NCBI GenBank assembly: GCA_002633025.1
Contig: NMRB01000121.1
Span: 227,219 to 291,218 of the forward strand
Length of the DNA: 64,000 bases
Direction of reading: 5' to 3'
From: Notospermus geniculatus
Taxonomy: Eukaryota > Nemertea > Pilidiophora > Heteronemertea > Lineidae
In this document: positions 33,044 to 45,295 of the stretch, piece after piece
Position numbering within the stretch: position 1 is the first letter of the stretch
How the letters are laid out: each line of letters opens with the position of its first letter
Translations under genes and position numbers: made by a program
Notes under the pieces: generated by a model
The model's database searches: none
Seen by the model: the letters and a program-made list of their open reading frames with translations, nothing else
Told to the model about the DNA's origin: nothing

Positions 33044-34960
33044 CTGTACTGAGTGAAAAAAATACCGTTCTGTTTAACTCCCATTGCAGGTACAGCCATG
33101 TTTTCTGTTTATCCCAACAAGCAGTCTAATGCCAATACACCGGAATCCGATGGAGACCCAAATCTGCCGAATCCAGTTGACCCGGAAAATCATCATTTCG
33201 ACATGTGAATAATTTTGGTTTGTGACCGACCGTCAGCAGAGACAACGGTTACTCTTCAAAACAGGAAGTACCTTGGTCGCCCACAACTCCACGGAAGGCC
33301 AGCACCGGGAGAATCGTTCGACAGGTTTCTGTTCCAGAGTCTGAACGATGGCGACCATTAATCATCCTGAAATCACCTTTTAATACGTCGGGGGATGAAG
33401 GTTTTAAATTGAACTTCAAGATGGTGAAAATTTATGGCTTTTGAAGTTGGGTTTCGACGCCGTATTTCTTGGTACTCGTACATGTGTATATATTGGTTTC
33501 CGTCCATGTTTTGACCTGGGTGCACTTGGAGGATTTTTCAGGAGAATTTCGCCTTTAGTTCGACGGGAAAAAGCCCTCAGGCAATGTTCTAGGTTTCTCT
33601 ACTTGCACAAAAAACAAACTGTTGTCTTTTGTTTGTATGTTTTGTCCATTTCGGCTGCCGGGTGTAGTGCTAAAAGAATGCCCTACTCATTTGTCCACTG
33701 TTCGCCCAGCAGAAAGTACCGGTCGCACTTCAACTGACAACAATCAGTGTGAAAAATACGACAAACACTTCCTCATTCTGTGAAAAAGAGTCCCGGAAGG
33801 GGAAAAGTTTGCTGAAGTCATTTTTATTTGGCTACGGAATAGGAGATAAAATCCAACGACCGTACCGATGGCCGACGGGAAAGCTGTATGATCAGCTTTG
33901 CAAGGAACTCATTGGTGAAACTTATGAATAAAAAGTTCGCGGAGTAGAATTGCGATACCCCTCCAAGCCCTTTTGGTACTCCTCTTTGCCTCAAGTTTTG
34001 TCGTTTGGATGACCATTGCGTTGTTTGTTATTTTTAAGAAGAATTTCGTTAGTTTCTTGCTCCAAGCAATGTACTGGTCTTAGTAACGTTTCGTTTTACC
34101 AAGTGCTTGACAATACAAAGTGCTTTCAAACGCTACAAAAAAGAATGGGTCTTGTTACATGGAGTGACCATTTGCTTCGAGTAGGCCCATCTAACCCTCC
34201 GGCGATTTTGACCAGCTTTGTTTCATTCCGCAAGGCTACATTGTATTTCACGACGAATTCTTTTCGTCAAACACCTCTTGCGCCTACAAAAATTGTTCAT
34301 TGCTGGCCAATTTGACACGACTCGGCCATTTTGTTAGATCCATCTTTATTTCATAAAGAAACGAAATTGTAGAAGGCATTAAGGCTGGTTACCATGCAGT
34401 CACGTTTTTCCCGATTGCATGTTGTTGCTGGTTTGAGAATTCATGAGTTCGACCTCGGGAAGTGAATCACTGCCCTATGGTTACTTACTCATCCAGTTAA
34501 CTCATCTCGCCTTTTATTGCGTTTGATAGTGATTATCTCACTATGGCTTCGCTCATGTCAATTACATAATCAGAAGACCCTCTCGTGATCATACGTGAGC
34601 ATGAATACTAACATAGTATCGTGACAGAAATGTAAAAGACTGAAACATCATCCCGGCAAAAGTCAACATCTGAGTCAAACACCGACATTCCCGTTCGAGA
34701 CATACCGGGTACATGTAAATGTTTGAATTAGATCATTGGCTGGACCATGATTGCAGACGTCATAGCAATGGGAGTCTACATGGTACCATAGAGGGGCAGC
34801 ACACCGATCCAGGTCCCACACAATGGACCGGGATGTCACTTTCATTTCAATAGTACATGTACGTGACACTTATTGCGTTTCCCAAGTTTGACAGTGCTGT
34901 TTTATATAATGATACAGAATGATAATAGGCCTACGTCACGTTTCGAAGAATATTGACTGG
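33044..34960. other. No gene recognised
   Basis: Frames at 33441-33737, 33749-33931 and 34016-34315 (60-99 codons, plus strand, different phases) lie close together and could be remnants of one coding region. I see no domain and no convincing splice sites joining them. Confidence 0.35.
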
Positions 34961-35073
34961 TGGTATTCATAAAAGCTAGCAAATGCTTTTACTTGTAGTT
35001 TTGCAGTACATTTACATTGGACCTCGCTGTGCAAATCTTAAGTAAAAGCATTTGCTAACTTTTATGAATACCA
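34961..35073. mobile_element. Hairpin element with TGGTATTCATAAAA ends
   Basis: TGGTATTCATAAAAGCTAGC then AAATGCTTTTACTT mirrors AAGTAAAAGCATTTGCTAAC then TTTTATGAATACCA. About 113 bp. The outer ATTCATAAA matches other hairpins in the window. Confidence 0.8.
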
Positions 35074-36668
35074 GCCATTAGGCTGCAACGTTTACTCCTT
35101 CCTTATTTAATTCGTTTTCATAGTTTTTTACCAAGGAAATATTTTTTTCCAAATCGTGGTGGACCATGATTCGTCGCCTTCACGCATTTCGCAGCTGTCC
35201 AGCAGCCGCAGACAGGCTGTGACACATGCAAGATCTCATAACCAGCACGATGTACCAGACATTTCGGTTCCCCGACATGGCGGGCGTCATTTTCTTAATG
35301 GAATGTTTACCTCTGTGAAGTATCTAGCATTGTACTACAAACGAAATCCAAATGTCACGAAATCATACGTGCATTGTTTGTAAATGTACTTCATTCATGG
35401 GTGCCTTTAACCAATGCACGAAAGAAACCAATTTCCCTTTTCAGCCTGGGGCACGTCACTCATGCATCATCAAGAGAAACAAACATGCACTAGTTGCTCC
35501 TCAGAGGAGCATGCGAAGTCAATTTCAGCAAACATGCCAGATCTTAAAGATTTCAACATCAAATAGACGGATAAATCGCTGATTTTTCTTCCTCGGGGGT
35601 TTATTTAGCTAGTGGTCTTTGTTGATGAAGCGAGTAGGATGCAATTGGGGATGAAATGTAAATTCACCTGTTGCTGATCTAAGGCTCAGTGTGTGTACAT
35701 TTCCCAAGTGTATTTACCTATTCGCCTGAAAAAAAGTAAACTGCGATCTGCTCTTTTATTTGTGTTGCTTTGCAGACAGAACTGGTGTAAGATATTGACA
35801 ATACGGCGTACCAAATCAACGTTGCAAAAGTATCGACTAGTCGTGACATCTGTCCTTATCTCGCGAAACCAACGATGGAACTTTTCCATTGCAACGTTAA
35901 GAGAAGAAATCAACAAATTAAAACGATTATTAGTGTGTGAGGAAAAAACTCCCAGTTCTTTGGATTCAAAAGAAATGCCCTCTTGAAGACTCTCTTAAGG
36001 TTCCTCTAAAATCGTTGCTAATTCGAGAAAAGGCCGTTGATACCTTCTAGCAGACAGCAGCCAAAACCACAGCTTGCTTGAGTAGTAAAAATTCTGCCGT
36101 TTTCGACCCCAAATTGAGGTGGCTCCATGACGTCACGTCCGGTCACGTGACATATCTCGCTTGACATCTTTTGGCCGTTCGCATTTGCCCGCACGATTAA
36201 TTCTTTACCTGACCCACCCGATGACATTCAAAAGAAAAACTGTACTTTTCAAGTTACGGAATGCTATATGTAAGACAGAAAAACACGTGAATCACTCTTC
36301 TATTGAATTATGAAAATGGTGGTGACCTACAATTTCCATGCTTTCAAACTTTTGTTTGGCACAGAACGAATGGATAATGGGCGAAAAAAAATTGTGGCGA
36401 AAGAAATGGGTCTGAACGGAAAACACGTATGATATCTGTCAGATATTGACGGGCACGACGACTATATCTGGCACACCAACAACAAGCAAGCCATCAACTA
36501 CCGACAATCTTTGGGTTTCTTGCAAGCTTTCCTGGCTTAGACAACAAAAGATGCCTTACATGTTACACGCGTCCTTTGAAACATTCTCATCAAAGATTCC
36601 CCACAACCAAGTACATGTAGCCTCACCCAGGGCTTCTAGTCCAGTCAATCTAACCAAAAAAGGGACAT
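35074..36668. other. No gene recognised
   Basis: Frames of 60-97 codons on both strands (35156-35582, 35686-35986) without motifs. No repeats seen. Confidence 0.45.
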
Positions 36669-37337
36669 AACCTCAAACAAATTGCAACAAAATTCTTTTC
36701 ACTTGTAGGTGTTTCTGGAAGGTCCTGACAACATCATATCAAAAGTTTACCAAAATTTACGCAGTGGAAGTGCCCTTAATTTATATTTATTTACGATCCT
36801 TCATTAACTTCCATAACAATATTTATGGACTTCTATTACAAACACTAGTGTGCATGTACAGCTAACTTTTTTCCTGTCGATTTTAAGCCCTATAAATGTA
36901 TTACCAATAGATAGAAATATGGCACCTGTTAGGCAGATAGACATGATTAGAACATTATATGTTGTCGCAGTTTTGTAGAAATGACATATTACATCATATT
37001 TGCCTGAAATCTACAAATTTGACATTTTTATAACAAAAACAAGTTTGGTGATCTTCCAAACAGGCCTATCGGAATGTAAGGTGCCATATTTCTATCTATT
37101 GGTAATACATTTATAGGGCTTAAAATCGACAGGAAAAAAGTTAGCTGTACATGCACACTGGTGTTTGTAATAGAAGTCCATAAATATTGTAATGTAAGTT
37201 AATGAAGGATCGTAAATAAATATGAATTAAGGGCATTTCCACTGCGTAAATTTTGGTAAACTTTTGATATGATGTTGTCAGGACCTTCCAGAATCACCTA
37301 CAAGTGAAAAGAATTTTGTTGCAATTTGTTGGAGGTT
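36669..37337. mobile_element. Large inverted-repeat element (~255 bp arms)
   Basis: From AACCTCAAACAAATTGCAAC onward, 36669-36925 is complementary to 37080-37337 with a few mismatches; the central ~150 bases do not pair. Arms include TTTACGATCCTTCATTAACT and GCATGTACAGCTAACTTTTT. No transposase frame and no clear target duplication seen. Confidence 0.8.
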
Positions 37338-38072
37338 AAATTGCAATTTGACTGGTCTATTCTGTATTTTACCCTTTGTGAAATTTTCGTTGAATTTTGC
37401 TCTTGTACATGTCCACACGCCTTTTGGCTGTGTTTGTCCGGCGATTTCAGGTGATGCACTCAGTTGAACAGATTTTATTCGGATAATTTCTCTCTGAATA
37501 TCTGCTTTTAATATGTCACCTCCAAGAGGGTAAAATAGCATCATGATATCTCTCGGTGTAAAAAACGTTTTTTATTACTCATTTCTATCACCACATGTTC
37601 GTTTACTACTCGTTTATTGAATAAGCATGCTAAGCAGGTGAATATGAATGAAGAAATAGGCCCATGAATAAATGTCAATAAAATAAAATACAAATAAAGG
37701 CCGAAGACTTCACGTACGTATACATACTTGTGCTCGCGATTACACATTCATGATGTACTTAATAACGGAATAGTGCCCATAAATCTATTCTTTCGTTTGA
37801 TTGTTGGCATGAATAGCGAAACACATCACGGTGACACTAGTACATGTAAGCGATCAAATGACGAATAGATTTCGAAACAGCCAAAAAAAGGCTTTTTATC
37901 ATCCGCGACTCACTGTATTTTAATACATTATACGCAGTGACTCTGTTTCATCGGCTATCGATTCACGGACGTAAAAATTCCTGGGGTGAATGCCCATGGT
38001 AACGGCGACGCGGAAAGTTCTCAACGTGGTACATTGTATTTCGACAACAAGCGTAAACGTCACGCAGAAACC
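37338..38072. promoter_or_regulatory. Upstream region of the ZU5 gene
   Basis: About 730 bp between the inverted repeat and the chosen start codon. The frame of the first exon is open back to 37941, and a GC-richer patch (37980-38200) begins here. I could not place a TATA box or initiator with confidence. Confidence 0.3.
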
Positions 38073-41000
38073 ATGGCTGGCCGACGACCGTTTCTTTTCG
38101 CTGCTGGCCTTTTGCACCAAGAATCCGAAGGATATGAATCCGAAGGAAATGATGAATGCGGAGATGTCACGAACCAAGGGGCTGCGACACTGCCAGTGAG
38201 TATCATTTTTGACCAACTTGGGTGCGTTGCCTTCATTTTCACATGAAACTGCGTACATGTTTTGTACATCACCAATCCATGTTTGGTGCAATATCGACCT
38301 TTCTTCATGGTCCTGAATAATGGTATGATACACAGGCCTTGAATCATTGGAGGGTGGTAGAGAGAACTGTCCTCGGAGAACGTCGCCCTGGGCAACATTA
38401 GGTTCGAGGGATGACATTTGGCTTTTATGGCCCTCCGTTCAAGCGTACCATTTTTTCATCTCGTACCGAAAATAAATTGGTTCAGAGAGGATTCAGATTG
38501 TGTCTTACATTGTATATTTCAAGTCCAACTGGGCCCAAAAATTAAGCGCAGACATAGAAGGTATATCAGATACATTTTCACAACAGTTTAGAACAAATTA
38601 TAGCTGGTATTGTTCATGAGGTATGGGCCAAAGCTCATTTTTCAAGATGGTGGACTAGCGGCCATAATTGAAATCCAATCAGGACGAAATTCGCTCTACA
38701 CATACATGTAGAGGTAGGCCTACCTATGTTCAGTCATCACACCAAATAAGAGCACTCTACTAATGTAGGTCAAATAGCCACGAAATGTCCCATCTATGGG
38801 CAAATTTTTGAAGTTTGACCTGTGTGACCCTGAAAGTTAGGTCAAATCGAAAGCTGTTATCTACATGTATGTCATGGGTCCTTGTATAAGACACACCAAT
38901 GATAAAAAATTTGAAGATGTTCCAGCCATTCTTACAGGAGTTGTTGCACTTTTAGTTTTTTCGGTCTTGGCCACCTGGCGGCCAAGCCAAGAATCTGATT
39001 GGACAGAAACTTGGTGTCTAAGGTGATCTGACCTAAGGTTACATTTTATGTACAAAGTTTCATGTCAATAGCCCAAGTGGTTACAAAATGTGCCCTGCTA
39101 GGGGACGGCGACGACTGACACAGCATGATTGTAAGAGCTCACCGGGTGAACTGAGGGGATATCGGGGTTTTGCAGCAGAACAGTATGTCTTCTGATTTGA
39201 TTTGTAGGAAGACACTCCGTCCGCTAGCGCCACAGAATCAGAGGACAGTTGCAGTCCACATTATCCGCTGCCGATTGGAAAAGCAGTTGGTCGTCTGACC
39301 AAGAAAGACATGGCGGAAGTCCAAGTGTTCGGTGGCGACGATTACATTTCAGTGACTCCGACTCAAAAGAGCAATTCCGAATTCAAGAAAGAAGTGGAGA
39401 CGATTATTGCCGATTTCCGGAAAATGATTGAGGGCCATGAGGATAAACTGAGATCTATCGTATTTGCAAAGAAGGACTTTGCGATAGCGCTCGTTGGACA
39501 AATTGGTGGGTATCGGTAGAATCTTGCGCGCGACTTGTGCCGGCAAGCCAGAGCCGACAACGACCGGCAAGCCAGAGCCGACAACGACATGTCAGCACAA
39601 GATCATATACATGTACTAAGTCAACAATCTGGCCAGAAACCTGCATTTGACCGTGCATTGCCTGGTAACAGTTTTTACTTTCACTTTAACACTTCATAAT
39701 CTCAGATATTCCATCAATTACAGATTGTCGCCTTGGATTCACAGACGGGAGCGCATTCCTCGACATTCCCGCAGGCGCACTCGATGCCGATAGAACCATA
39801 TACATGTATCGGCTTCCCGAAGACACTGATGTCAGTGGCCCTCATGACAAAAGGATGATTTTTTCCTATTCACCACTGATCTGCTGTGGTCCCGCTGGTT
39901 TGAAGTTCAAAGAAAACGTTACACTGAACTTCGAACACTGGGCGACTCTGGTTGATGGTCAAGGTGATTCCGACCTCGTCGTGTTTGGACGCGACAATGA
40001 AAATTTCCCATGGCAAGATAAAACAAACGTCTCGATCAAAGGCAATCGTGTCGAACACCGTCTCAGCCAATTCAGCGACCGATGCTATGGATACGAAGCT
40101 GCTGTTGATTGGAGAAACTGGAGAACTCCAGGACTGCAAATGTGTCTGATGATTGCGGTTTCCCGAGTCCGTCGGCATTACGTTGAACTAGTCTTGCTGA
40201 GGGACGATGTCAGTCTGATTAACGTAAGTCGAATAGAAAGCAATATGTAACCCCACAAAAAGGCATTGTCTATTCCAACCGTTAAAAAGCCAATGTCGAT
40301 CCATAACTCCCGGCACACGCAAGCCAGTGCCGCCCAAGTGTTCAGCAGCATCATTGCGTGCGCCCATAAACTTTCCCACACTTTCTCTCTCGTCTCAAGA
40401 AGAAGACCATGGGGCTGAGGCATCGATAATCACTCGTTGATGACCTGGGTATAAAATGTGTCAAATTTGGAAACTCACGCAGCGACGGTGTAACATAACC
40501 AGTGTTCCCCTTCTGTAAGTGTTTCCCTCCCATTGTCTGACGGAATAAGCCGCGAATTGACAATAGGGGACACACAGAGAAACATGTCGATCTACATGTA
40601 TATGCCAGCGTTGCCCCCAAAATAAGGGGGACAGAATGACCCACAGAAACACTAGCAGATATAACAACTGGACATACATGTAGGCCTACATATTGTATAT
40701 TTCGCTTGCTTCCCAACGGCTATAATCTATTCCTAGGCACGCAGGGACAATTTCATCGATGTCTGGGAATTCGCTGCTAATGAGGTGCATCTTATCAGGG
40801 GCATTTCCATTGAGCCAACAGAGCACGTGACGTACGAAAGCGGTGGAGGTTTCAGGGTGAGGAAATGCTAATGCGCTAACAAATATCCACAAATATTCAC
40901 ACCTGACCATGGCCGTAGTCCGTGCGGGAGGACTCATTTGAGGCCCTGACAAAGCCATTAAACGCCGCGAACGGGACAAAGTCAATTGGTAGCAGCAGTG

Positions 41001-42394
41001 GGCTGTTTTTCCAACCGATTGTATCCAAAGTGTTGTGACGTGGGGAAAATGCTCATGCATTCTCCCGATTCCATTTAGGGCATCTATAGAGCGACACGGT
41101 ATACGGACACGCCGGTTATCAAGTGCCGAATAAACGAGATAATTTGATAGAAGAAAACGAAATGTCTTCCTGATAATTACAGATATGCATGTAATCGTAC
41201 ATATGGGTCTACATGTAAAAACAAAGGCCTAGTTCTTGAATTTGCAATGATAGCTGCGTCAGTCATCAGACAATCTTTTCCGTTATGCTCCAGGTGAATG
41301 GCCCCGATGATTGGAATCAACGCCATTTCTATTCCTCCACAATACGAACATCCCCTACTGGCCGGTTTGAGCTGAATCTAAGACAGGGCAACCGCCACAT
41401 TGCAGCTGTCGGTATTAGCCAACAAGGAGACGTCGATACAGATTTGGAGGTAGGCCTACGTGTGACGTTCCCTTGCGTCAAGCAGGAAACCAATACATAC
41501 ACTTCTTGTGTAATATAGTCAGTCGATTGTTTCCAGCCACGGCGCGCAGTTGGTCTTTGTGAAACTTACTTGTTCCCCACAAATTTCCACAATGCAAAAC
41601 GACCTCTTGTCGACCTCCGGAACAAAACGGAACAAAATTACACTCAAAATGACAGCAACAACTCTTTCAGGTTGATCAGTCATTCCAATACACCCACCAA
41701 CCAGTTCAGGCAGAGCCCTTCGGACGGACCCCAATTCAGGTACGTCCGTAAAAGCTCGGCGAGATTTTCTGGGCAGGCACTCTGTATTGCAAACGCGGGC
41801 CCTCAAAAAAAGAACGACGTGTTGCCACTACGAGGGCTTGATTCTATGGAAGCGAGGTTTCGCAAGCGCCCGGTTAGGCCATACGACGACGTTTATCTAT
41901 TGTGTGGGTAGTATTTGGATGAGACTGTTTTCTCCCAACACATGTACACACATGTAGCCTACATCTGTGTTTAATATCACAAGTTAGTCTTTTTCTACTG
42001 TTTTTTTTTCTCAATAATAGGCGTCTAATAGCAATCTTTTTTTCCACAGTGTCCGGAGGAGGCAAGGGCCTTTGCCGAGGGCCACAGCCTCCAGACCTTC
42101 CATGGAAGTAGGTTGTCAAGGGAAGAGAGTGGACAGGAACCAGATTTGCCTTCAGTTTTTTCTCTTGGTATCAGCCGCGTGGGCTCACACTTACCGTTAG
42201 CAGAAAGTGGCCCATCAGAAGAGGAGGGACAGGGGCAGAAGACGGAGCAAGATGAGTCGCTGCTTGCGGTTGGATCAGACAGAGTTGAGAGGCAGCGCAC
42301 TATCAGTAGTTCATCACATCATTCTGATGATGCCGTCGAAGGGGAACCAATCGAATCAGCTGCTGGCGGAGGTGATAATGACACAGATGATTAA
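38073..42394 (+). CDS. ZU5-domain protein, five exons, 473 aa
   Basis: Exons: 38073-38195, 39208-39505, 39724-40223, 41294-41449, 42050-42394. All introns are GT-AG and the phases agree (0, 1, 0, 0). The start is ATGG in a GAAACC context; upstream exons remain possible because the frame is open to 37941. Residues 1-41 are acidic. Exon 2 encodes a charged segment (KKEVETIIADFRKMIEGHED) that may be helical. Exon 3 opens the ZU5 domain with DGSAFLDIPAGALDADRTI, matching the ZU5 pattern of a short beta strand, then IPxGAL; the domain likely fills residues 141-300. Exon 5 is acidic, Ser- and Glu-rich and probably disordered. ZU5 domains occur in ankyrins, UNC5, ZO-1 and PIDD; here no death, UPA, ankyrin or PDZ domain is recognisable. 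No signal peptide, so intracellular. The exact role is unknown. The 3' half is duplicated at 49765-52137. Confidence 0.75.
38600..39165. repeat. Dispersed repeat in intron 1 of the ZU5 gene
   Basis: Contains TTTTTCAAGATGGTGGACTA, CTTGGCCACCTGGCGGCCAA and a tail GGGGACGGCGACGACTGACA then GTAAGAGCTCACCGGGTGAA. Weakly similar copies lie at 49180-49660 and 56990-57549. The tail resembles short retroelement ends common in marine invertebrates; class not determined. Confidence 0.5.
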
Positions 42395-42517
42395 CCTGCT
42401 GGAATTCCCAACGACTCGTCTATTGCAACAACTCGTCAATTATATTGAAGTTTGTTGAGGAAACACGTGTAAATGTTGTATTATGCCTGATGGTTCTTCC
42501 GTTAGGCCTACACGTAT

Positions 42518-42917
42518 TAGCGAGATTTAGCACCTTTCCGACTCCGACTTCAACTACCAGAATGAACTGCACTCCGCTGTGGACATCGTTGATAAAAACG
42601 ATTTGATAGACATTTGCAAATCCTAAAATGCCATAATTTGTGGCAGAATATATTTTGACTGGTAATCGGAAGAGCACAAAAATCGCAAATATTATAGTCG
42701 TGTTTCAAGTCGTAACGACTAGGATTACAACTTCAATATTCATTATTTATCCGCACTTCCGATTTATAACGCCAAATTTTTCTGCCTTTTCAATATTTAT
42801 GGTGTTTGACGAATTGAAAACGTCTATCAAATCGTTTTTATCAAGGATGTCCATAGCGGACTGCAATTCATTCTCGTAGAGTTGAAGTGTGAGTCGGAAA
42901 GGTGCTAAACCTCGCTA
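42518..42917. mobile_element. TIR element just downstream of the ZU5 gene
   Basis: TAGCGAGATTTAGCACCTTT then CCGACTCCGACTTCAAC at the left mirrors GAGTCGGAAAGGTGCTAAAC then CTCGCTA at the right; AAAACGATTTGATAGAC and GTCTATCAAATCGTTTT also pair. The inverted ends are ~95 bp, total 400 bp, non-coding. Confidence 0.8.
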
Positions 42918-43197
42918 TTATACTACCTAACGCACAAGCAAAATCTAATGGCGAAATCTAATATCATTCTAGCGATATCCAAGAACGTACAGCACAGGAA
43001 GTCATGGACATAAGGAACTACAATGTACCATGAGTAAATAATTGCGTATGGCAGCTATCTTTGGCATGATCCTCCTCCAAGTGATTTATCCACTCCTTAT
43101 GAGACGAGCGGCCAATTCAAAGGAACCCAACTGCCTGACCACTTTTGTGCCTGCCAAATAATCAGCAAGGGCGTCGGGCATGAAATCCACTATTAAG

Positions 43198-45295
43198 CTA
43201 CAGGTCTTGTGCAGTCTGCAAGTACAGGCCTCCGACTGGCGAACACACTCCACATAGGCCATCACAGGATGCACTCACACGCTGCCGTTTGTCGCTTGTG
43301 CTGAATTGACTCATACGAGGCACATGTCCCCAAGCTTTCCATGTTACCTGGAATGAAGCAAAAGTTGCGTTTTCTTGCGCCAACAAAAGCCCAATGATGA
43401 ATCTCCTGTCGGACATACCAACAATCGCACACGGGAAGACGGGGTGCCGCGACAAGGCGAAAAATGGTGGCGTCTTTTTCATAATACCCCGTACATGTAC
43501 ATGTAACGATCTCTTGTGTTAATGTGGCATTCCGAGTGACATCACGTGACACAATAACGCCTGCTGATTGGCCGTACCGTCGTCAAAGGAGTCCGTCCAA
43601 GTATATCGTACACTGTAGGAGTGAACACAAGAGGAAACTCACACCTGGCGCAGTGACTCTTACCCCATCCTTGACCTTAAACTTAGTCCCTCTCAAGTCG
43701 ATTTGGAAATACCCTTTCAGTCCACCGGTGCAACCTCCTCCGCTGCCGTAACCGTATTTCTTGGTCCCATCACCACCGAATAGTGACGCAAATGTGAAGT
43801 CATTGACAAATACGCTCAAATCCTGTAAAAAATAAGGATTTACTGGAAGTACGGCAGAAGAAAAAAACGCTAATACTGTACATCCATAGGACCTGCTTGA
43901 TTATAAATCAAATCACCACTGCTTCTTTGTCAACTACATCAATATATTTTTATTGTATTACAAGTACTGTACATGTAAAGATAATGTATCACGACTTCAT
44001 TGCTTACAATGTACATTTATATTTGTAAACATCGGATGTTTACATTAGGCCTATGTTATTTTGGACTTTTGGGACATGCAAACCCACCAAATTCAATACT
44101 TTGGGTTTCAAAAGAATTTCTAGAGGGGAATGCCACCAAAGACTGGACATAAACAAACAAAAAATGTAAATAAACAATGATTTTCGTGGCCCGCGAAAAT
44201 ACCCGTGATACGTTATCTTTAATACAGAAACTGTGGATGAAAATAAATGGAAATTCTGCACTGATGTGGTTGGGGTATGCATTGATCCGCCCTCCCTTAT
44301 CGGCTGCTGTAGCATTGTCGTTGGATTCCGTCATACCTTCGCACCACTTCAGACGAGTGATGTCAATGGTATTCACGTTGTAAAAAGAACCTACCTTCGT
44401 GTTGATCCGAATCTTTGTGAACACGGTCCCGCCTCGAGCCGCCCAGGTACGACTCCCAGGATAGTAATTCTTATTCAGGGACGCTGCTGCTGATGCAGGA
44501 GGGAGGTTGATAAACTCCTTGTACCCATTTGGAATGGACGCATCATTTTTACAGTAGAGTTCGACTGGTATTGTTTTGGGTGTCCCGGGGTACAGCATGT
44601 AGTTCCCGTCTGGTAGTGTAGGCATGCTTTTTTCGAGTTTGTATTCCGCACAGCACCGTGGCTTGCCTGCAATAGTAATCGGCATCATGCTGTCAACTAT
44701 ATCGGGATAGAGCTATCTTGTTGCCGAAATGAAAGCCAGTAAAAAGCTGAATGGAGTCAATAGAGAGGTTTCGAAATCAAACGATAAACGTAAACTTTAC
44801 GACAACGTTATTTTTCGTACTACACATTAACCAGATTTTATATTGCATTTTCGATACAAAAATAACGTTGTCGTTATCGTTAACGTTTGATTTCGAAACC
44901 TCCCTAATTGGAGGACTGGAACGAACATTAACGATGCGACTTGACTTACCATCATACAGGAGTCTTGTTGAGTAATATATACTTCCATCCCTCTTTGCGA
45001 TGGATGATGCCTTAGAGATGCAGGGGTCAAATTCTACAGCAGATAACTGGCACCTCCCGATGTTTTCTTGGTAATTGAATGATTTGCACGAAGCATGTGA
45101 AACGCATGCACCGCCACAGGCAAATACCGTCAAGCCTGGTTTTATGAAATCGTCAAGGTAGGGCCCCGACAGATATGAATCTGTAAAGTGAACGTTGAAA
45201 TGCGCTGCTCGGGCCTTGACCGCGGTAGGAAAGCGTACGATGGTCAAAATAAAATATGAAAAGCAAGAACGTTTTGTTATGATCGTGGGAATCAT
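43198..45295 (-). CDS. Secreted PAN/Apple plus GON-domain protein A, 308 aa
   Basis: Exons in transcript order: 45295-44950, 44666-44395, 43822-43664, 43347-43198. All introns are GT-AG, phases 1, 0, 0. Exon 1 encodes a hydrophobic signal segment (residues ~10-28) and a PAN/Apple domain with Cys 60, 64, 70, 82 and 92. Exons 2-4 encode a GON domain (~117-308): DGNYMLYPG, VELYCKNDA, YKEFINLPP, GGTVFTKIRI, FTFASLFGG, GYFQIDLRGTKFKVKDG and a final CDGLCGVC cluster. GON is known from the C terminus of ADAMTS9/20 and nematode GON-1; no protease or thrombospondin domains are here. Expected in the extracellular space; partner and function unknown. PAN domains bind protein or carbohydrate, so an adhesive or matrix role is inferred. 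Intron 1 contains a MITE. Confidence 0.85.
44759..44908. mobile_element. TIR element in intron 1 of gene A
   Basis: AATAGAGAGGTTTCGAAATC then AAACG mirrors AACGTTTGATTTCGAAACCT then CCCTAATT; the internal GACAACGTTATTTTTCGTAC is shared with 19457-19613. An identical copy sits in the duplicated exon pair at 52352-52501. Confidence 0.75.
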
